From the NCBI RefSeq assembly GCF_030711405.1, contig NZ_JAULSI010000004.1, positions 1-64,000 on the forward strand: DNA of 64,000 nt, in the 5' to 3' direction. Position 1 is the stretch's first letter, and each line of letters opens with the position of its first letter. Under the pieces are notes generated by a model, which saw only the letters and a list, made by a program, of their open reading frames with translations, was not told the DNA's origin and did not search any database. Below, piece by piece: positions 54,485-63,277 of the stretch. The DNA is from Massilia brevitalea (GTDB taxonomy: Bacteria; Pseudomonadota; Gammaproteobacteria; Burkholderiales; Burkholderiaceae_D). The position numbers were made by a program, and so were the translations under genes.

Positions 54485-55266
54485 AGACGATCTCGTCGCG
54501 CGACAACGCGTTTTATAAAGAACTGAAAGCCCTGGCATCGAGCTCGCAGGCGCGCCGCAAGGCTGGCCGCACGCTGCTCGACGGCGTGCACCTGTGCCAG
54601 TCCTGGCTCGACTTGCGCGGCGCCCCGGCGCACTGCGTGGTGTCGGAAGAAGCGCTGCACAATCCGGAAGTCGGCAACATCGTCGCTCGCGTCGAACAGC
54701 TGCGCGGCCATGTAACCGCGCTGCCGGAAGCATTGTTCGGCGCGCTGAGCCAGGTCGAGCATGGCGTGAATTTGATGTTCCTGGTCGAGACCCCGCATCC
54801 GCAGGCGCCGCAGGCCATGCTTGTCTCCGCCGTGCTGCTGGACGGCGTGCAGGACCCGGGCAATGCCGGATCGATCCTGCGCAGCGCCGCGGCGGCCGGC
54901 ATCACGCAAGTGTTCTGCAGCCCCGGCACGGCTTTTTGCTGGTCGCCCAAAGTGCTGCGCGCGGCGATGGGCGCCCACTTCGTGCTGGAGATATTCGAGA
55001 ACGTCGACCTGGCGGAACTGGTCAAGGCATCCGATATCGCCGTGCTGGCGATGAGCGGGTATGCCGAGCAGAAGCTGTACGACGTCGATTTGCGCCAGCC
55101 GGTCGCCTGGCTGCTCGGGCACGAAGGGCAGGGCGTGGCCGACGAATTGATGGCGCTGGCCTCGCACCAGGTGGTGATCCCGCATGCCGGCCAGGTCGAG
55201 TCGCTGAACGTGGCGGCGGCGGCAGCGGTATGCTTCTTCGAACAGCTGCGCCAGCAGCAGGCCTGA
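54481..55266 (+). CDS. SpoU/TrmH-family RNA 2'-O-methyltransferase
   Basis: A 261-residue knotted SAM-dependent RNA methyltransferase. The family motifs are [29 protein letters not shown] and [16 protein letters not shown]. An N-terminal RNA-binding domain ([20 protein letters not shown]) suggests a TsnR or RlmB-like rRNA enzyme, but the exact nucleotide cannot be told. It is coupled to rnhB through an ATGA overlap. Confidence 0.9.
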   Translation: MKTISSRDNAFYKELKALASSSQARRKAGRTLLDGVHLCQSWLDLRGAPAHCVVSEEALHNPEVGNIVARVEQLRGHVTALPEALFGALSQVEHGVNLMFLVETPHPQAPQAMLVSAVLLDGVQDPGNAGSILRSAAAAGITQVFCSPGTAFCWSPKVLRAAMGAHFVLEIFENVDLAELVKASDIAVLAMSGYAEQKLYDVDLRQPVAWLLGHEGQGVADELMALASHQVVIPHAGQVESLNVAAAAAVCFFEQLRQQQA

Positions 55267-55314
55267 CTGTAGCGCATTGTAGAATAAACCCGGCGTTTCA
55301 ACCCTGGAGTAGAC

Positions 55315-56511
55315 ATGGACATCGCGCATCTGCACTTCCTGGTCGCCGAAGCCGACAACGGCCAGCGCGCCGCCCTGGTCGAGATGCTGGGCCGGCTCGG
55401 CGCCAGCCGCGTCACCGACGTGCCCGACGGGCACATGGCGCTGCGCACCTTCCAGGCCAGCTTCACGCCGCGCCTGCACATCGCCATCATCGACCTCGGC
55501 CTGCCGGGCATGGACGGGCTGGAACTGATCCGCAACCTGGCCACGCTCGACACCGGCATCAGCCTGGTGGTCACCGGCGCCCAGCCGGCGAATTTGCTGT
55601 TCTCGGTCGAGACCCTGGCCCAGGTGTACGGCATCGACCTGCTCGGCTCCATCGCCAAGCCGGTCACCGCCGCCAAGCTCAAACCCCTGCTCGACAACTA
55701 CCAGCCGCCGGCACTGCCGGCCGCACGCGCCGCCTCGCCGCACTTTTCGTTTGCCGAAGTCGGCGTGGGCCTGCAGAAGCGCCAGTTCGAGCCCTTCTTC
55801 CAGCCGAAGATCGAGCTGGCCACCGGCCAGGTGAAGGGGCTGGAAGTGTTCGCGCGCTGGCGCCATCCCGAGCACGGCATCGTCGGCCCCGGCGCCTTCA
55901 TGGATGCGCTGGAGCAGAACAACCGCATCGACTTCCTCGACTGGAGCATGATCGAGCTGTCGGTCGAGCGCTGCCGCTGGTTCCACGACCAGGGCACGCC
56001 GATTTCCATCTCGATCAACCTGGCGCCCGAGACGCTCGCCCATCCCGCCTTCCTGCGCCAGATCACTGCCTGCCTGGGGCGTCACGCGGTGCTGGCGGAC
56101 TACATCACCTTCGAGATGCCGGAATCCTCGGTCCTGAACGAAGACCCGAACTTCATCGAACGCCTGGTGCGCCTGCGCATGATGGGCTTTGGCCTCGCCA
56201 TCGATGACTACGGCACCGGGCGCTCGAACCTGCAGCTGCTGGCGCGTATCCCGTTTTCGGAACTGAAGATCGACCGCAGCTTCGTCGACGGCGCCTCGAA
56301 GCGCCGCCCGCTCGGCACCGTGCTGCGCTCCTGCCTGGGCCTGGCGCACAGCCTGGACCGCATGTCGGTGGCCGTGGGCGTGGAAACGCGCCAGGACTGG
56401 GATTTCCTGCAGGGGCTGGGCTGCACCTATGCGCAGGGTTACCACATCGCCAATCCGATGGAGGCGTCCGCCTTCCCGGGCTGGCTGGAAGACTGGCGGC
56501 ATTTCTTCTGA
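55315..56511 (+). CDS. Response-regulator EAL protein with degenerate active site
   Basis: A 398-residue protein with an N-terminal receiver domain (phospho-acceptor D60 in IIDLGLPGMDG) and a C-terminal EAL domain (about 155-395). The EAL motif is EVF (GLEVFARW), DDFG is DDYG, and the conserved EGVET reads VGVET, so the first Glu (general base in RocR-type enzymes) is V354. Asn, the ELTE-type Glu (MPESS), the double Asp and the Lys of LKID are kept. It may bind c-di-GMP without hydrolysing it. No partner kinase is adjacent. Confidence 0.88.
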   Translation: MDIAHLHFLVAEADNGQRAALVEMLGRLGASRVTDVPDGHMALRTFQASFTPRLHIAIIDLGLPGMDGLELIRNLATLDTGISLVVTGAQPANLLFSVETLAQVYGIDLLGSIAKPVTAAKLKPLLDNYQPPALPAARAASPHFSFAEVGVGLQKRQFEPFFQPKIELATGQVKGLEVFARWRHPEHGIVGPGAFMDALEQNNRIDFLDWSMIELSVERCRWFHDQGTPISISINLAPETLAHPAFLRQITACLGRHAVLADYITFEMPESSVLNEDPNFIERLVRLRMMGFGLAIDDYGTGRSNLQLLARIPFSELKIDRSFVDGASKRRPLGTVLRSCLGLAHSLDRMSVAVGVETRQDWDFLQGLGCTYAQGYHIANPMEASAFPGWLEDWRHFF

Positions 56512-56522
56512 AGGAGGGATCG

Positions 56523-57110
56523 ATGGTCATACGGGTACGCTGCCATTGCGGCAAGCTGCAGGGCGAACTGGATACGAACGCGGTCGCAGCGCGGGCGAAG
56601 TGCTATTGCCCCGACTGCCGCGCCTTTGCACGTTATCTCGGCAACGAGGTCGAGATACTGGACGGCGCCGGCGGTACCGAGGTGGCGGCGGCCTTGCCGT
56701 CCGGGCTGACATTCACCCAGGGCCTGGACCAGCTGGCCTGCATGTCGCTCAGCCCGAAAGGCCTGTACCGCTGGTACGCCGCCTGCTGCCGCACGCCGAT
56801 CGGGAACACGCCGCGCGACCCGAAAGTGTCCTACGTCGGCGTGGTGCGCGCCTGCCTCGACGCCACGCCGGCCGAACTCGATGCCCGGCTCGGGCGTTCG
56901 TCCATCAACGCGAACACCGAGTCGGCCTACCGCAAGATTCCCAAGACGCCAGGCGGCACGGCCCTGGCCCTGGTGAAGATCGGCAGCAAGCTGCTGGGCG
57001 CGCGTCTCAAGGGCGGCTACAGGAACAATCCCTTCTTTGAAGCCGGCAGCGCCACGCCGGTGCGCCAGCCCACGGTGATCTCGAAGGAAGAGCGCGCCCG
57101 GCTGTACTGA
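56523..57110 (+). CDS. DUF6151 family cysteine-rich protein
   Basis: A 195-residue protein resembling glutathione-dependent formaldehyde-activating (GFA)-like zinc-binding proteins. Cysteines C7, C9 (VRCHCG), C27, C29 and C32 (KCYCPDCR) and a later CC pair (AACCRTPIGN) suggest metal binding. Function unknown. It follows the REC-EAL gene by 11 bases and converges on the first molybdoenzyme gene. Confidence 0.78.
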   Translation: MVIRVRCHCGKLQGELDTNAVAARAKCYCPDCRAFARYLGNEVEILDGAGGTEVAAALPSGLTFTQGLDQLACMSLSPKGLYRWYAACCRTPIGNTPRDPKVSYVGVVRACLDATPAELDARLGRSSINANTESAYRKIPKTPGGTALALVKIGSKLLGARLKGGYRNNPFFEAGSATPVRQPTVISKEERARLY

Positions 57111-57121
57111 GACAATCCGTC

Positions 57122-59470
57122 TCACGCGGCCTGGTCTTCCTCCTCGCGGTCCACGTGGCCGGCCTTGCCGCGGGCCTGCGCGCGCCGCAGCACCACCGGC
57201 ACCGACTTGTACGAAGGCGTGCCGCTGCGCCGGTCGAAGTTCGCCAGCGCCACCAGCGCGTTCGCTTCCGGATAGTAGGCCGCGATCGACCCCGGCGCGA
57301 TATCGAAGGCGACGGCGACGAAGTTGCGCACGATGCGCGGCTCGCTGATGTTGTCGAATGCCGCCACCGCCTCGATGTCGACCATGTCGCCATGCTCCAG
57401 CCCGCGCGCGGCCAGATCGGCCGCATTCACGAACACCACGTCGCGCCGGCCGGTGACGCCGCGGTAGCGGTCGTTCTTGCCGTAGATGGTGGTGTTGTAC
57501 TGGTCGTGGCTGCGCACTGTGGCCAGCACCAGCACGTCCTTGGCGTCGGGCCGCGCCAGCGGGCGTTCGTCTTCCCTGGCGCAGGTGATGAAGTGCGCCT
57601 TGCCCGACGGCGTACGCCACTCGCGCCGCCCGGCCGGGCTGTCGAGGCGGAAGCCACGCGGCACGCGCACCCGTTCGTTGTAGCCGTCGAAGTCGGGGAA
57701 CACGGCCTCGATGGCGTCGCGGATGCGGTTGTAGTCGGCAATGAAGCCGTCCCAGTCGATTTTTGATTCGGGCAGGGTGGCCTTGGCGATGCCGGCGACG
57801 ATTGCCGGTTCCGACTTCAGCAAGCTTGACGCCGGCGGCAGCGAGCCGCGCGAGGCATGCACCATCGACATCGAGTCTTCCACCGTCACCGACTGCACGC
57901 CATTGGCCTGCATGTCGAGCTCCGTGCGGCCCAGGCAAGGCAGCAGGAAGGTGTGCTTGCCGACCATCAGGTGCGAGCGGTTCAGCTTGGTGGCGATGTG
58001 CACCGACAGATCGAGTTTACGCATCGCCTCGTAGCAGACCTGCGGGTCGGGCATGGCGGTGGGCAGGTTGCCGCCCAGGCAGATCAGCGTCTTCGAGCGG
58101 CCTTCGTGCATGGCCTCGATGGCTGCCACCGCGCCGTGGCCGTGTTCGCGCGGGGCCTTGATGCCGAATACGCGTTCCAGGGAATCGAGGAAGCCCTGGC
58201 TGGGGATTTCGGTAATGCCGACGGTGCGGTCGCCCTGCACGTTGGAGTGGCCGCGCAGCGGGCAGATGCCGGCGCCTTCGCGTCCGATGTTCCCGCGCAG
58301 GAGCAGCAGATTCGCCAGCTGCTGCACGTTGCCGGTGCCGTGGCGGTGCTGGGTGATGCCCATGCCGTAGCAGATGATCACGCGCTCGGCCCTGGCGTAG
58401 ATGGCGGCGGCTTGCTCGATGTCGGCGCGCGGCAGGCCCGCTATCCCCTCGATCTCTTCCCACGAGGTGGCGTCGAGGTCGGCCACCAGTTCCTTGAAGC
58501 CGAGGGTGTGCTCGTGGATGAAGCTGTCGTCGAGCAGGCCCGCGCCACCGGCGGTGCGCTGCTCGGCATCCATCGCCAGCAGCGCCTTCATCATGCCTTT
58601 TACGGCCGCGGTATCGCCGCCGATTTTCAGCTGGTAGTAGTGCGAAGCGATAGTCACCGCTTTCCCGAGCGTCATCTCGAGCGCGTGCTGGGGCGACTTG
58701 AAGCGCTCCAGGCTGCGCTCCTTGAGCGGATTGAACACCACGATGGGCGCGCCGCGCAGCGAGGCGGCGCGCAGGGTGGCCAGCATGCGCGGGTGGTTGG
58801 TCCCGGGGTTGTGGCCGAACGAGAAGATGGCGTCGCAATGGTCGAAGTCTTCGAGCGTGACCGTGCCCTTGCCGACGCCGATTGATTGCGGCAGGCCGAC
58901 GCTGGTGGCCTCGTGGCACATGTTGGAGCAGTCGGGGAAGTTATTCGTGCCGTATTCGCGCACGAACAGTTGGTACAGGAAGGCGGCTTCGTTCGAGGCG
59001 CGGCCGGAGGCGTAGAACTCGGCCATGTTCGGGTCGGGCAGGGCGCGCAGCTGTTCGCCGATGCGCCGGAAGGCGTCATCCCAGGAAATCGGCACGTAAT
59101 GGTCGGTGGCGGCGTCGTAGACCATGGGGTGGGTCAGGCGGCCTTCCCATTCGAGATAGAAGTCTTCGCGCTCCCAGAGTTCGCTGACGGTATGTTTGGC
59201 GAAGAACTCGGGTGTAACGCGCTTGTGGGTCGCTTCCCAGGACACGGCCTTGGCGCCGTTCTCGCAGAATTCGAAGGAAGACCCTTCGCGCGGATCGGGC
59301 CAGGCGCAGCCGGGGCAATCGAAGCCCTGCGGCTGGTTTACCTGCAACATGATGGGCGTGCGCGCGGCCGACATGTCGCCGCGCAGGGCCTTGGCCACCG
59401 CCTGCAATGCACCCCAGCCGCCGGCGGGGCCACCGTATTCTCCGATTCCTGGAACATCTTTCTTCGACAT
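57122..59470 (-). CDS. FdhF/YdeP-type molybdopterin oxidoreductase (first paralogue)
   Basis: A 782-residue molybdopterin enzyme of the FdhF/YdeP group. An N-terminal Fe-S region has C52, C55 and C69 (DCPGCAW...FEFCENGAKA), followed by the molybdopterin-binding core and a C-terminal MopB domain. NMCHEATSVG aligns with the selenocysteine site of E. coli FdhF (VUHGPSVAG), with Cys C185 in place of Sec. AGGAGGA lies before the ATG. The physiological substrate is unknown; relatives are linked to formate or acid stress. A second paralogue lies at 60810. Confidence 0.9.
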   Translation of the reverse strand: MSKKDVPGIGEYGGPAGGWGALQAVAKALRGDMSAARTPIMLQVNQPQGFDCPGCAWPDPREGSSFEFCENGAKAVSWEATHKRVTPEFFAKHTVSELWEREDFYLEWEGRLTHPMVYDAATDHYVPISWDDAFRRIGEQLRALPDPNMAEFYASGRASNEAAFLYQLFVREYGTNNFPDCSNMCHEATSVGLPQSIGVGKGTVTLEDFDHCDAIFSFGHNPGTNHPRMLATLRAASLRGAPIVVFNPLKERSLERFKSPQHALEMTLGKAVTIASHYYQLKIGGDTAAVKGMMKALLAMDAEQRTAGGAGLLDDSFIHEHTLGFKELVADLDATSWEEIEGIAGLPRADIEQAAAIYARAERVIICYGMGITQHRHGTGNVQQLANLLLLRGNIGREGAGICPLRGHSNVQGDRTVGITEIPSQGFLDSLERVFGIKAPREHGHGAVAAIEAMHEGRSKTLICLGGNLPTAMPDPQVCYEAMRKLDLSVHIATKLNRSHLMVGKHTFLLPCLGRTELDMQANGVQSVTVEDSMSMVHASRGSLPPASSLLKSEPAIVAGIAKATLPESKIDWDGFIADYNRIRDAIEAVFPDFDGYNERVRVPRGFRLDSPAGRREWRTPSGKAHFITCAREDERPLARPDAKDVLVLATVRSHDQYNTTIYGKNDRYRGVTGRRDVVFVNAADLAARGLEHGDMVDIEAVAAFDNISEPRIVRNFVAVAFDIAPGSIAAYYPEANALVALANFDRRSGTPSYKSVPVVLRRAQARGKAGHVDREEEDQAA

Positions 59471-59564
59471 ACATCCTCCTCTAGCAATGGAAGAAATTGT
59501 ACGGAGATTGTTAAAACATCGACGCTATCAAGACACAAGGAAACAAAGCCGGGCCTGCTCGCGA

Positions 59565-60398
59565 TTACAGTTCGAGCACCAGTCCGGGCCGGAAACCTTC
59601 CTGCTCGCCCTTGCTCAGGTAACCGAGCGGATTGGCCACCACGCGGCAGGACCAGGGCCGGCCATCCTCGACTCCGGTGACCGTGTAGTCGTTCATGCAG
59701 TGCAGGTGGCCGTGCATCCAGATCTCGGCATACGGGAAGAGCGCATCCATCGCGTTGCAGAAACCGGCCGTGCCCGCCGCCAGCCCGTAGCGCGGGTCGG
59801 CGCTGAGCAGGCTGGGGGCGAAGTGGGTGACGGCGACCGTGACGCCATCGAAAGGCTTGGCGAGGGCCGTGCGCAGCCAGGCCTGGCAATCGAGCGACAT
59901 TTCCCGCAGGCCCTCGGCCAGCACTGGCACGCCATCCTTCAAGGTCGTGTTCTTGCTGAGGTAATAGTTGGCCGCGCGGAAGGCCTTGCCGCGCAATTGC
60001 AATTGCTTGGTCAGGTCGGTCTCGCGGCTGGCCAGGGCGTCGAAGTCGCTCCACAGCGTGGTGCCGATGAAACGCACGTGGCCAATGACGATGGTTTCGC
60101 GGTCCAGCCATTCGATGCCCAGTTCCTGGCAGGTGGCGCGCAGGCGGGCGTAGGTTTCCTCGTACTCGAGGCCATCGAACTCGTGGTTGCCGGGGATGAA
60201 CAGCACGCGCGCCTTGGGGGCGCCGGGCCGCAGCGGCGAGAAGCGGGCCAGGCCGAAGTCGGAGCCGGTCAGGCGCGAGCCGGACTGGTAGGAGCCGATG
60301 TCGCCGGCGAGGACGACCACATCGGTGTCCGCGGCGACGTGCGGCTGGAAGTCGGCGTAGCGTTCGAGGTGCAGGTCGGAGAAGAGCTGGATGCGCAT
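59565..60398 (-). CDS. Metallophosphoesterase
   Basis: A 277-residue calcineurin-like phosphoesterase. Metal-binding motifs are SDLHLE (near residue 8), AGDIG (near 34), GNHEFDG and MHGHLHCMND. The start is ATG at 60398 (MRIQLFSDLHLE); the frame runs 48 codons upstream into a palindrome. The substrate is unknown. It lies between the two molybdoenzyme genes and reads towards the first. Confidence 0.87.
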   Translation of the reverse strand: MRIQLFSDLHLERYADFQPHVAADTDVVVLAGDIGSYQSGSRLTGSDFGLARFSPLRPGAPKARVLFIPGNHEFDGLEYEETYARLRATCQELGIEWLDRETIVIGHVRFIGTTLWSDFDALASRETDLTKQLQLRGKAFRAANYYLSKNTTLKDGVPVLAEGLREMSLDCQAWLRTALAKPFDGVTVAVTHFAPSLLSADPRYGLAAGTAGFCNAMDALFPYAEIWMHGHLHCMNDYTVTGVEDGRPWSCRVVANPLGYLSKGEQEGFRPGLVLEL

Positions 60399-60463
60399 AG
60401 GCGCGCAGTATAGCTGCAACAACAGTGCGCTGCCGCATCGTTGCCGTGGATTGGTGGGCCGTT

Positions 60464-60682
60464 GTAGGGTGGGCTCTCGAGCCCACGCTGTCTCGTCGGA
60501 TGAGCAGCGGCGGAAGTACGTAGGGTGGACTCCCGAGTCCACGCGGTCTCATCGGGTGAGTAGCGGCGGAAGCGATGGCGGCCGGGGCGTGCAAGAGGGC
60601 GTGTCATCGGGGTTCGTGGGGCTGTTGCCTGTGCCGTTATTGGTGTGCATGATCCGCGTGGGCACAAGTGCCCACCCTGCGG
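60464..60682. repeat. Three palindromes, with a 56-base tandem duplication and a dispersed repeat
   Basis: Copies lie at 60464-60488 (GTGGGCTC/GAGCCCAC), 60520-60546 (GTGGACTC/GAGTCCAC) and 60654-60682 (GTGGGCAC/GTGCCCAC). The first two belong to a 56-base direct repeat (60464-60519 and 60520-60575) that continues TCTCRTCGGRTGAG-AGCGGCGGAAG. The third lies in the second copy of the 101-base repeat (60616-60715) also found at 30523. No gene is seen between 60399 and 60809. Confidence 0.85.
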
Positions 60683-60809
60683 TTGGGGTCGGTGGGTCGG
60701 CGCTGTGCGCCTCGGTGGTAATCGCCGGGAATAGGTTTTTTGGTACGCTCGCGCACAGAGCCATGCGCCACCTGCGGTTACGGTGCATGCTCAATAGTAA
60801 GGAGATACC

Positions 60810-63110
60810 ATGAGCGAGGAGTCGAAAGGGCTGCGGATCGAGGACCCCACCATGCCGGCAGGCGGCTGGGCTTCGGTGGCCGAGGTGAGCAATATCCTGA
60901 TGGACCAGCGCACCGTGCTGAAGGACAGCCGCCTGCTGCTCAAGCAAAACAAGCCCGACGGCTTTGCCTGCGTCAGCTGCGCCTGGGCCAAGCCGGCCAA
61001 TCCGCATCCCTTCGAATTCTGCGAAAGCGGCGCCAAGGCCACGGCCTGGGAAACCACCAGCAAGACCATCGGCGCCGGCTTTTTCGAACAGCACAGCGTG
61101 CGCGAACTCGAATCCTGGTCCGACCACAAGCTGGAAGAGCAGGGCCGCCTGACCGTGCCGCTGCGCTATGACGCCGCCAGCGACCGCTACCGCGAAGTGT
61201 CCTGGGACACTGCCTTTGCCGAGATCGGCGCCGCCCTGCGTTCGTGTGACCGCGAACAGGTGGTGTTCTACGCCTCGGGCCGGGCCTCGCTCGAAACCTC
61301 CTACATGTACCAGCTGCTGGCGCGCATGTACGGCAACAACAATTTGCCCGACAGTTCCAACATGTGCCACGAAAGCACTTCGGTGGCGCTGCAGAAGACC
61401 ATCGGCGTGGGCGTCGGCACCGTGGTGCTGCAGGACTTCGAGGAGACCGACTGCATCTTCTTCTTCGGCCAGAACGTGGGCGTGAACAGCCCACGCATGC
61501 TGCACCAGCTGCAGGAAGCGCGCGAGCGCGGCGTGCCGATCATCACCTTCAATCCCCTGCGCGAGCGCGGGCTGGTGAGCTTCACCAATCCGCAGTCGCC
61601 GGTGGAGATGCTGACCGGGAAGGAAACCGCGATCAGCACCCAGTACCATCAAGTGAAACCGGGCGGCGACACGGCCGCCATCATGGGCCTGGCCAAGGCG
61701 CTGCTGGCGCTGGACGACGCGGCCGTGGCCGCCGGCGAGCAGCGCGTGCTGGACGTCGCCTTCATCAAGGAATACACGCACGGCTTCGCCGAATTCGAGG
61801 CGGCGGTGCGTGCCTGTGCGTGGCGCGACATCGTGCGCGAATCGGGGCTGCCGCAGGCCGACATCGAGAGCGCCGCCGCCGTGTATGCGGGCGCCGGCGC
61901 GGTGCTGGGCGTGTACGGCATGGGCCTGACCCAGCACCAGAACGGGGTGCAGAACGTGGGCATGATCGTGAATCTGCTGCTGATGCGCGGGAACATCGGC
62001 AAGCCCGGCGCCGGCGTCTGCCCGGTGCGCGGCCACTCGAACGTGCAGGGGCAGCGTACGGTCGGCATCACCGAAAAGCCCGAGCTGGCGCCGCTGGACA
62101 AGCTGAAGGAGCTGTACGGCTTCGAGCCGCCGACGAAAACCGGCATGAACACGGTGGAAGCCTGCGAGGGTATCCTGGCGCGCAAGGTGCAGGCCTTCAT
62201 CGGCCTGGGCGGGAATTTCGTGCGCGCCGTGCCCGAGACCGTGCTGATGGAAGCGGCCTGGCGCGAGATTGCGCTGACCGTGCAGGTGTCGACCAAGCTG
62301 AACCGAAACCACGTGATCCACGGCAAGCAGGCCTATATTTTGCCTTGCCTGGGCCGCATCGAGGTCGACCGCCAGGCCGGCGGGCCGCAGGACGTGACGA
62401 TCGAGGACAGCACCTCGTGCATGCACGGTTCGCGCGGCGCAGCCGAGCCGGTGGCCGATACCCTGCTGTCGGAACCGGCCATCGTGGCCGGCATCGCCAA
62501 GGCGACCCTGGACCCGAACCCGCGCGTGGACTGGGACGCCTGGGTCGGCAATTATGCGAAGGTGCGCGACGCCATCGAGGCCACCTTCCCGGACATCTTC
62601 ACGGACTTCAATGCGCGCATGTGGACACCGGGGGGCTTTCGCAAGCCGGTGGGGGCGGCGCACCGCGTGTTCGAGACCGAAAGCAAGCGCGCCGAATTCA
62701 CCGTGCCCGAGGCACTGCCGGGCGATCCGGACATGGACGCCGGCCCGCCGGCGCTGCGCCTGTTCACGATCCGCAGCGACGGCCAGTTCAACACCACGAT
62801 CTACCACAACGACGACCGCTTCCGCGGCGTGTTCGGCAGCCGCATGGTGCTGTTCATGTCGCGTGCCGACATGGCGCGTTTGCAGCTGGAGCAGGGCGAC
62901 ACGGTGGCGCTGCGCACGGCTGCCGACGATGGCGTGCTGCGCCGCGTTGAGGGGCTGGCGGTCGTGCCCTACGACGTGCCCGAGGGCTGCATCGCCGGCT
63001 ACTATCCCGAGCTGAATCCGCTGATTCCGCTCTGGCATCACGCCAAGGAAAGCAAGGTGCCCGCGGCGAAAGCAATCGACGTGCTGGTGGAGCGCGGAGC
63101 CACGGCGTGA
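60810..63110 (+). CDS. FdhF/YdeP-type molybdopterin oxidoreductase (second paralogue)
   Basis: A 766-residue paralogue of the enzyme at 57122. The three Fe-S cysteines are C54, C57 and C71 (ACVSCAW...FEFCESGAKA). Cys C186 in NMCHESTSVA replaces selenocysteine. The start is ATG at 60810 behind AAGGAGA. The two share the FYASGRAS, GHSNVQG and GITEKP/GITEIP segments but differ enough to suggest separate substrates. It is read away from the first copy. Confidence 0.9.
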   Translation: MSEESKGLRIEDPTMPAGGWASVAEVSNILMDQRTVLKDSRLLLKQNKPDGFACVSCAWAKPANPHPFEFCESGAKATAWETTSKTIGAGFFEQHSVRELESWSDHKLEEQGRLTVPLRYDAASDRYREVSWDTAFAEIGAALRSCDREQVVFYASGRASLETSYMYQLLARMYGNNNLPDSSNMCHESTSVALQKTIGVGVGTVVLQDFEETDCIFFFGQNVGVNSPRMLHQLQEARERGVPIITFNPLRERGLVSFTNPQSPVEMLTGKETAISTQYHQVKPGGDTAAIMGLAKALLALDDAAVAAGEQRVLDVAFIKEYTHGFAEFEAAVRACAWRDIVRESGLPQADIESAAAVYAGAGAVLGVYGMGLTQHQNGVQNVGMIVNLLLMRGNIGKPGAGVCPVRGHSNVQGQRTVGITEKPELAPLDKLKELYGFEPPTKTGMNTVEACEGILARKVQAFIGLGGNFVRAVPETVLMEAAWREIALTVQVSTKLNRNHVIHGKQAYILPCLGRIEVDRQAGGPQDVTIEDSTSCMHGSRGAAEPVADTLLSEPAIVAGIAKATLDPNPRVDWDAWVGNYAKVRDAIEATFPDIFTDFNARMWTPGGFRKPVGAAHRVFETESKRAEFTVPEALPGDPDMDAGPPALRLFTIRSDGQFNTTIYHNDDRFRGVFGSRMVLFMSRADMARLQLEQGDTVALRTAADDGVLRRVEGLAVVPYDVPEGCIAGYYPELNPLIPLWHHAKESKVPAAKAIDVLVERGATA

Positions 63111-63121
63111 TCGTTCACGGT

Positions 63122-63266
63122 GCGGTGGGTTCGAGAACCCACCCTACGAGAGACTAGCAAGCAGCAGTAGGGTGGGTACTCTTACCCACCGGTTTCATCG
63201 TTGGCGTTTCGGTACGATCCGGGTGTGCCAGGCAATGCGTGGTGGGTTAGAGAACCCACCCTACGA
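63122..63266. repeat. Three extragenic palindromes upstream of ppsR
   Basis: Copies lie at 63122-63148 (GTGGGTTC/GAACCCAC), 63167-63190 (GTGGGTA/TACCCAC) and 63238-63266 (GTGGGTT/AACCCAC). All three have T in the middle of the arm, balanced by A in the other arm. They fill the 167-base gap between the converging molybdoenzyme and ppsR genes. Confidence 0.85.
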
Positions 63267-63277
63267 GAGGCCGGGCA

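Noticed and set aside
57122..63110. Selenocysteine-containing formate dehydrogenase
   Set aside because: The Sec position is a Cys codon in both paralogues and no in-frame TGA or SECIS-like structure is needed to read either gene.
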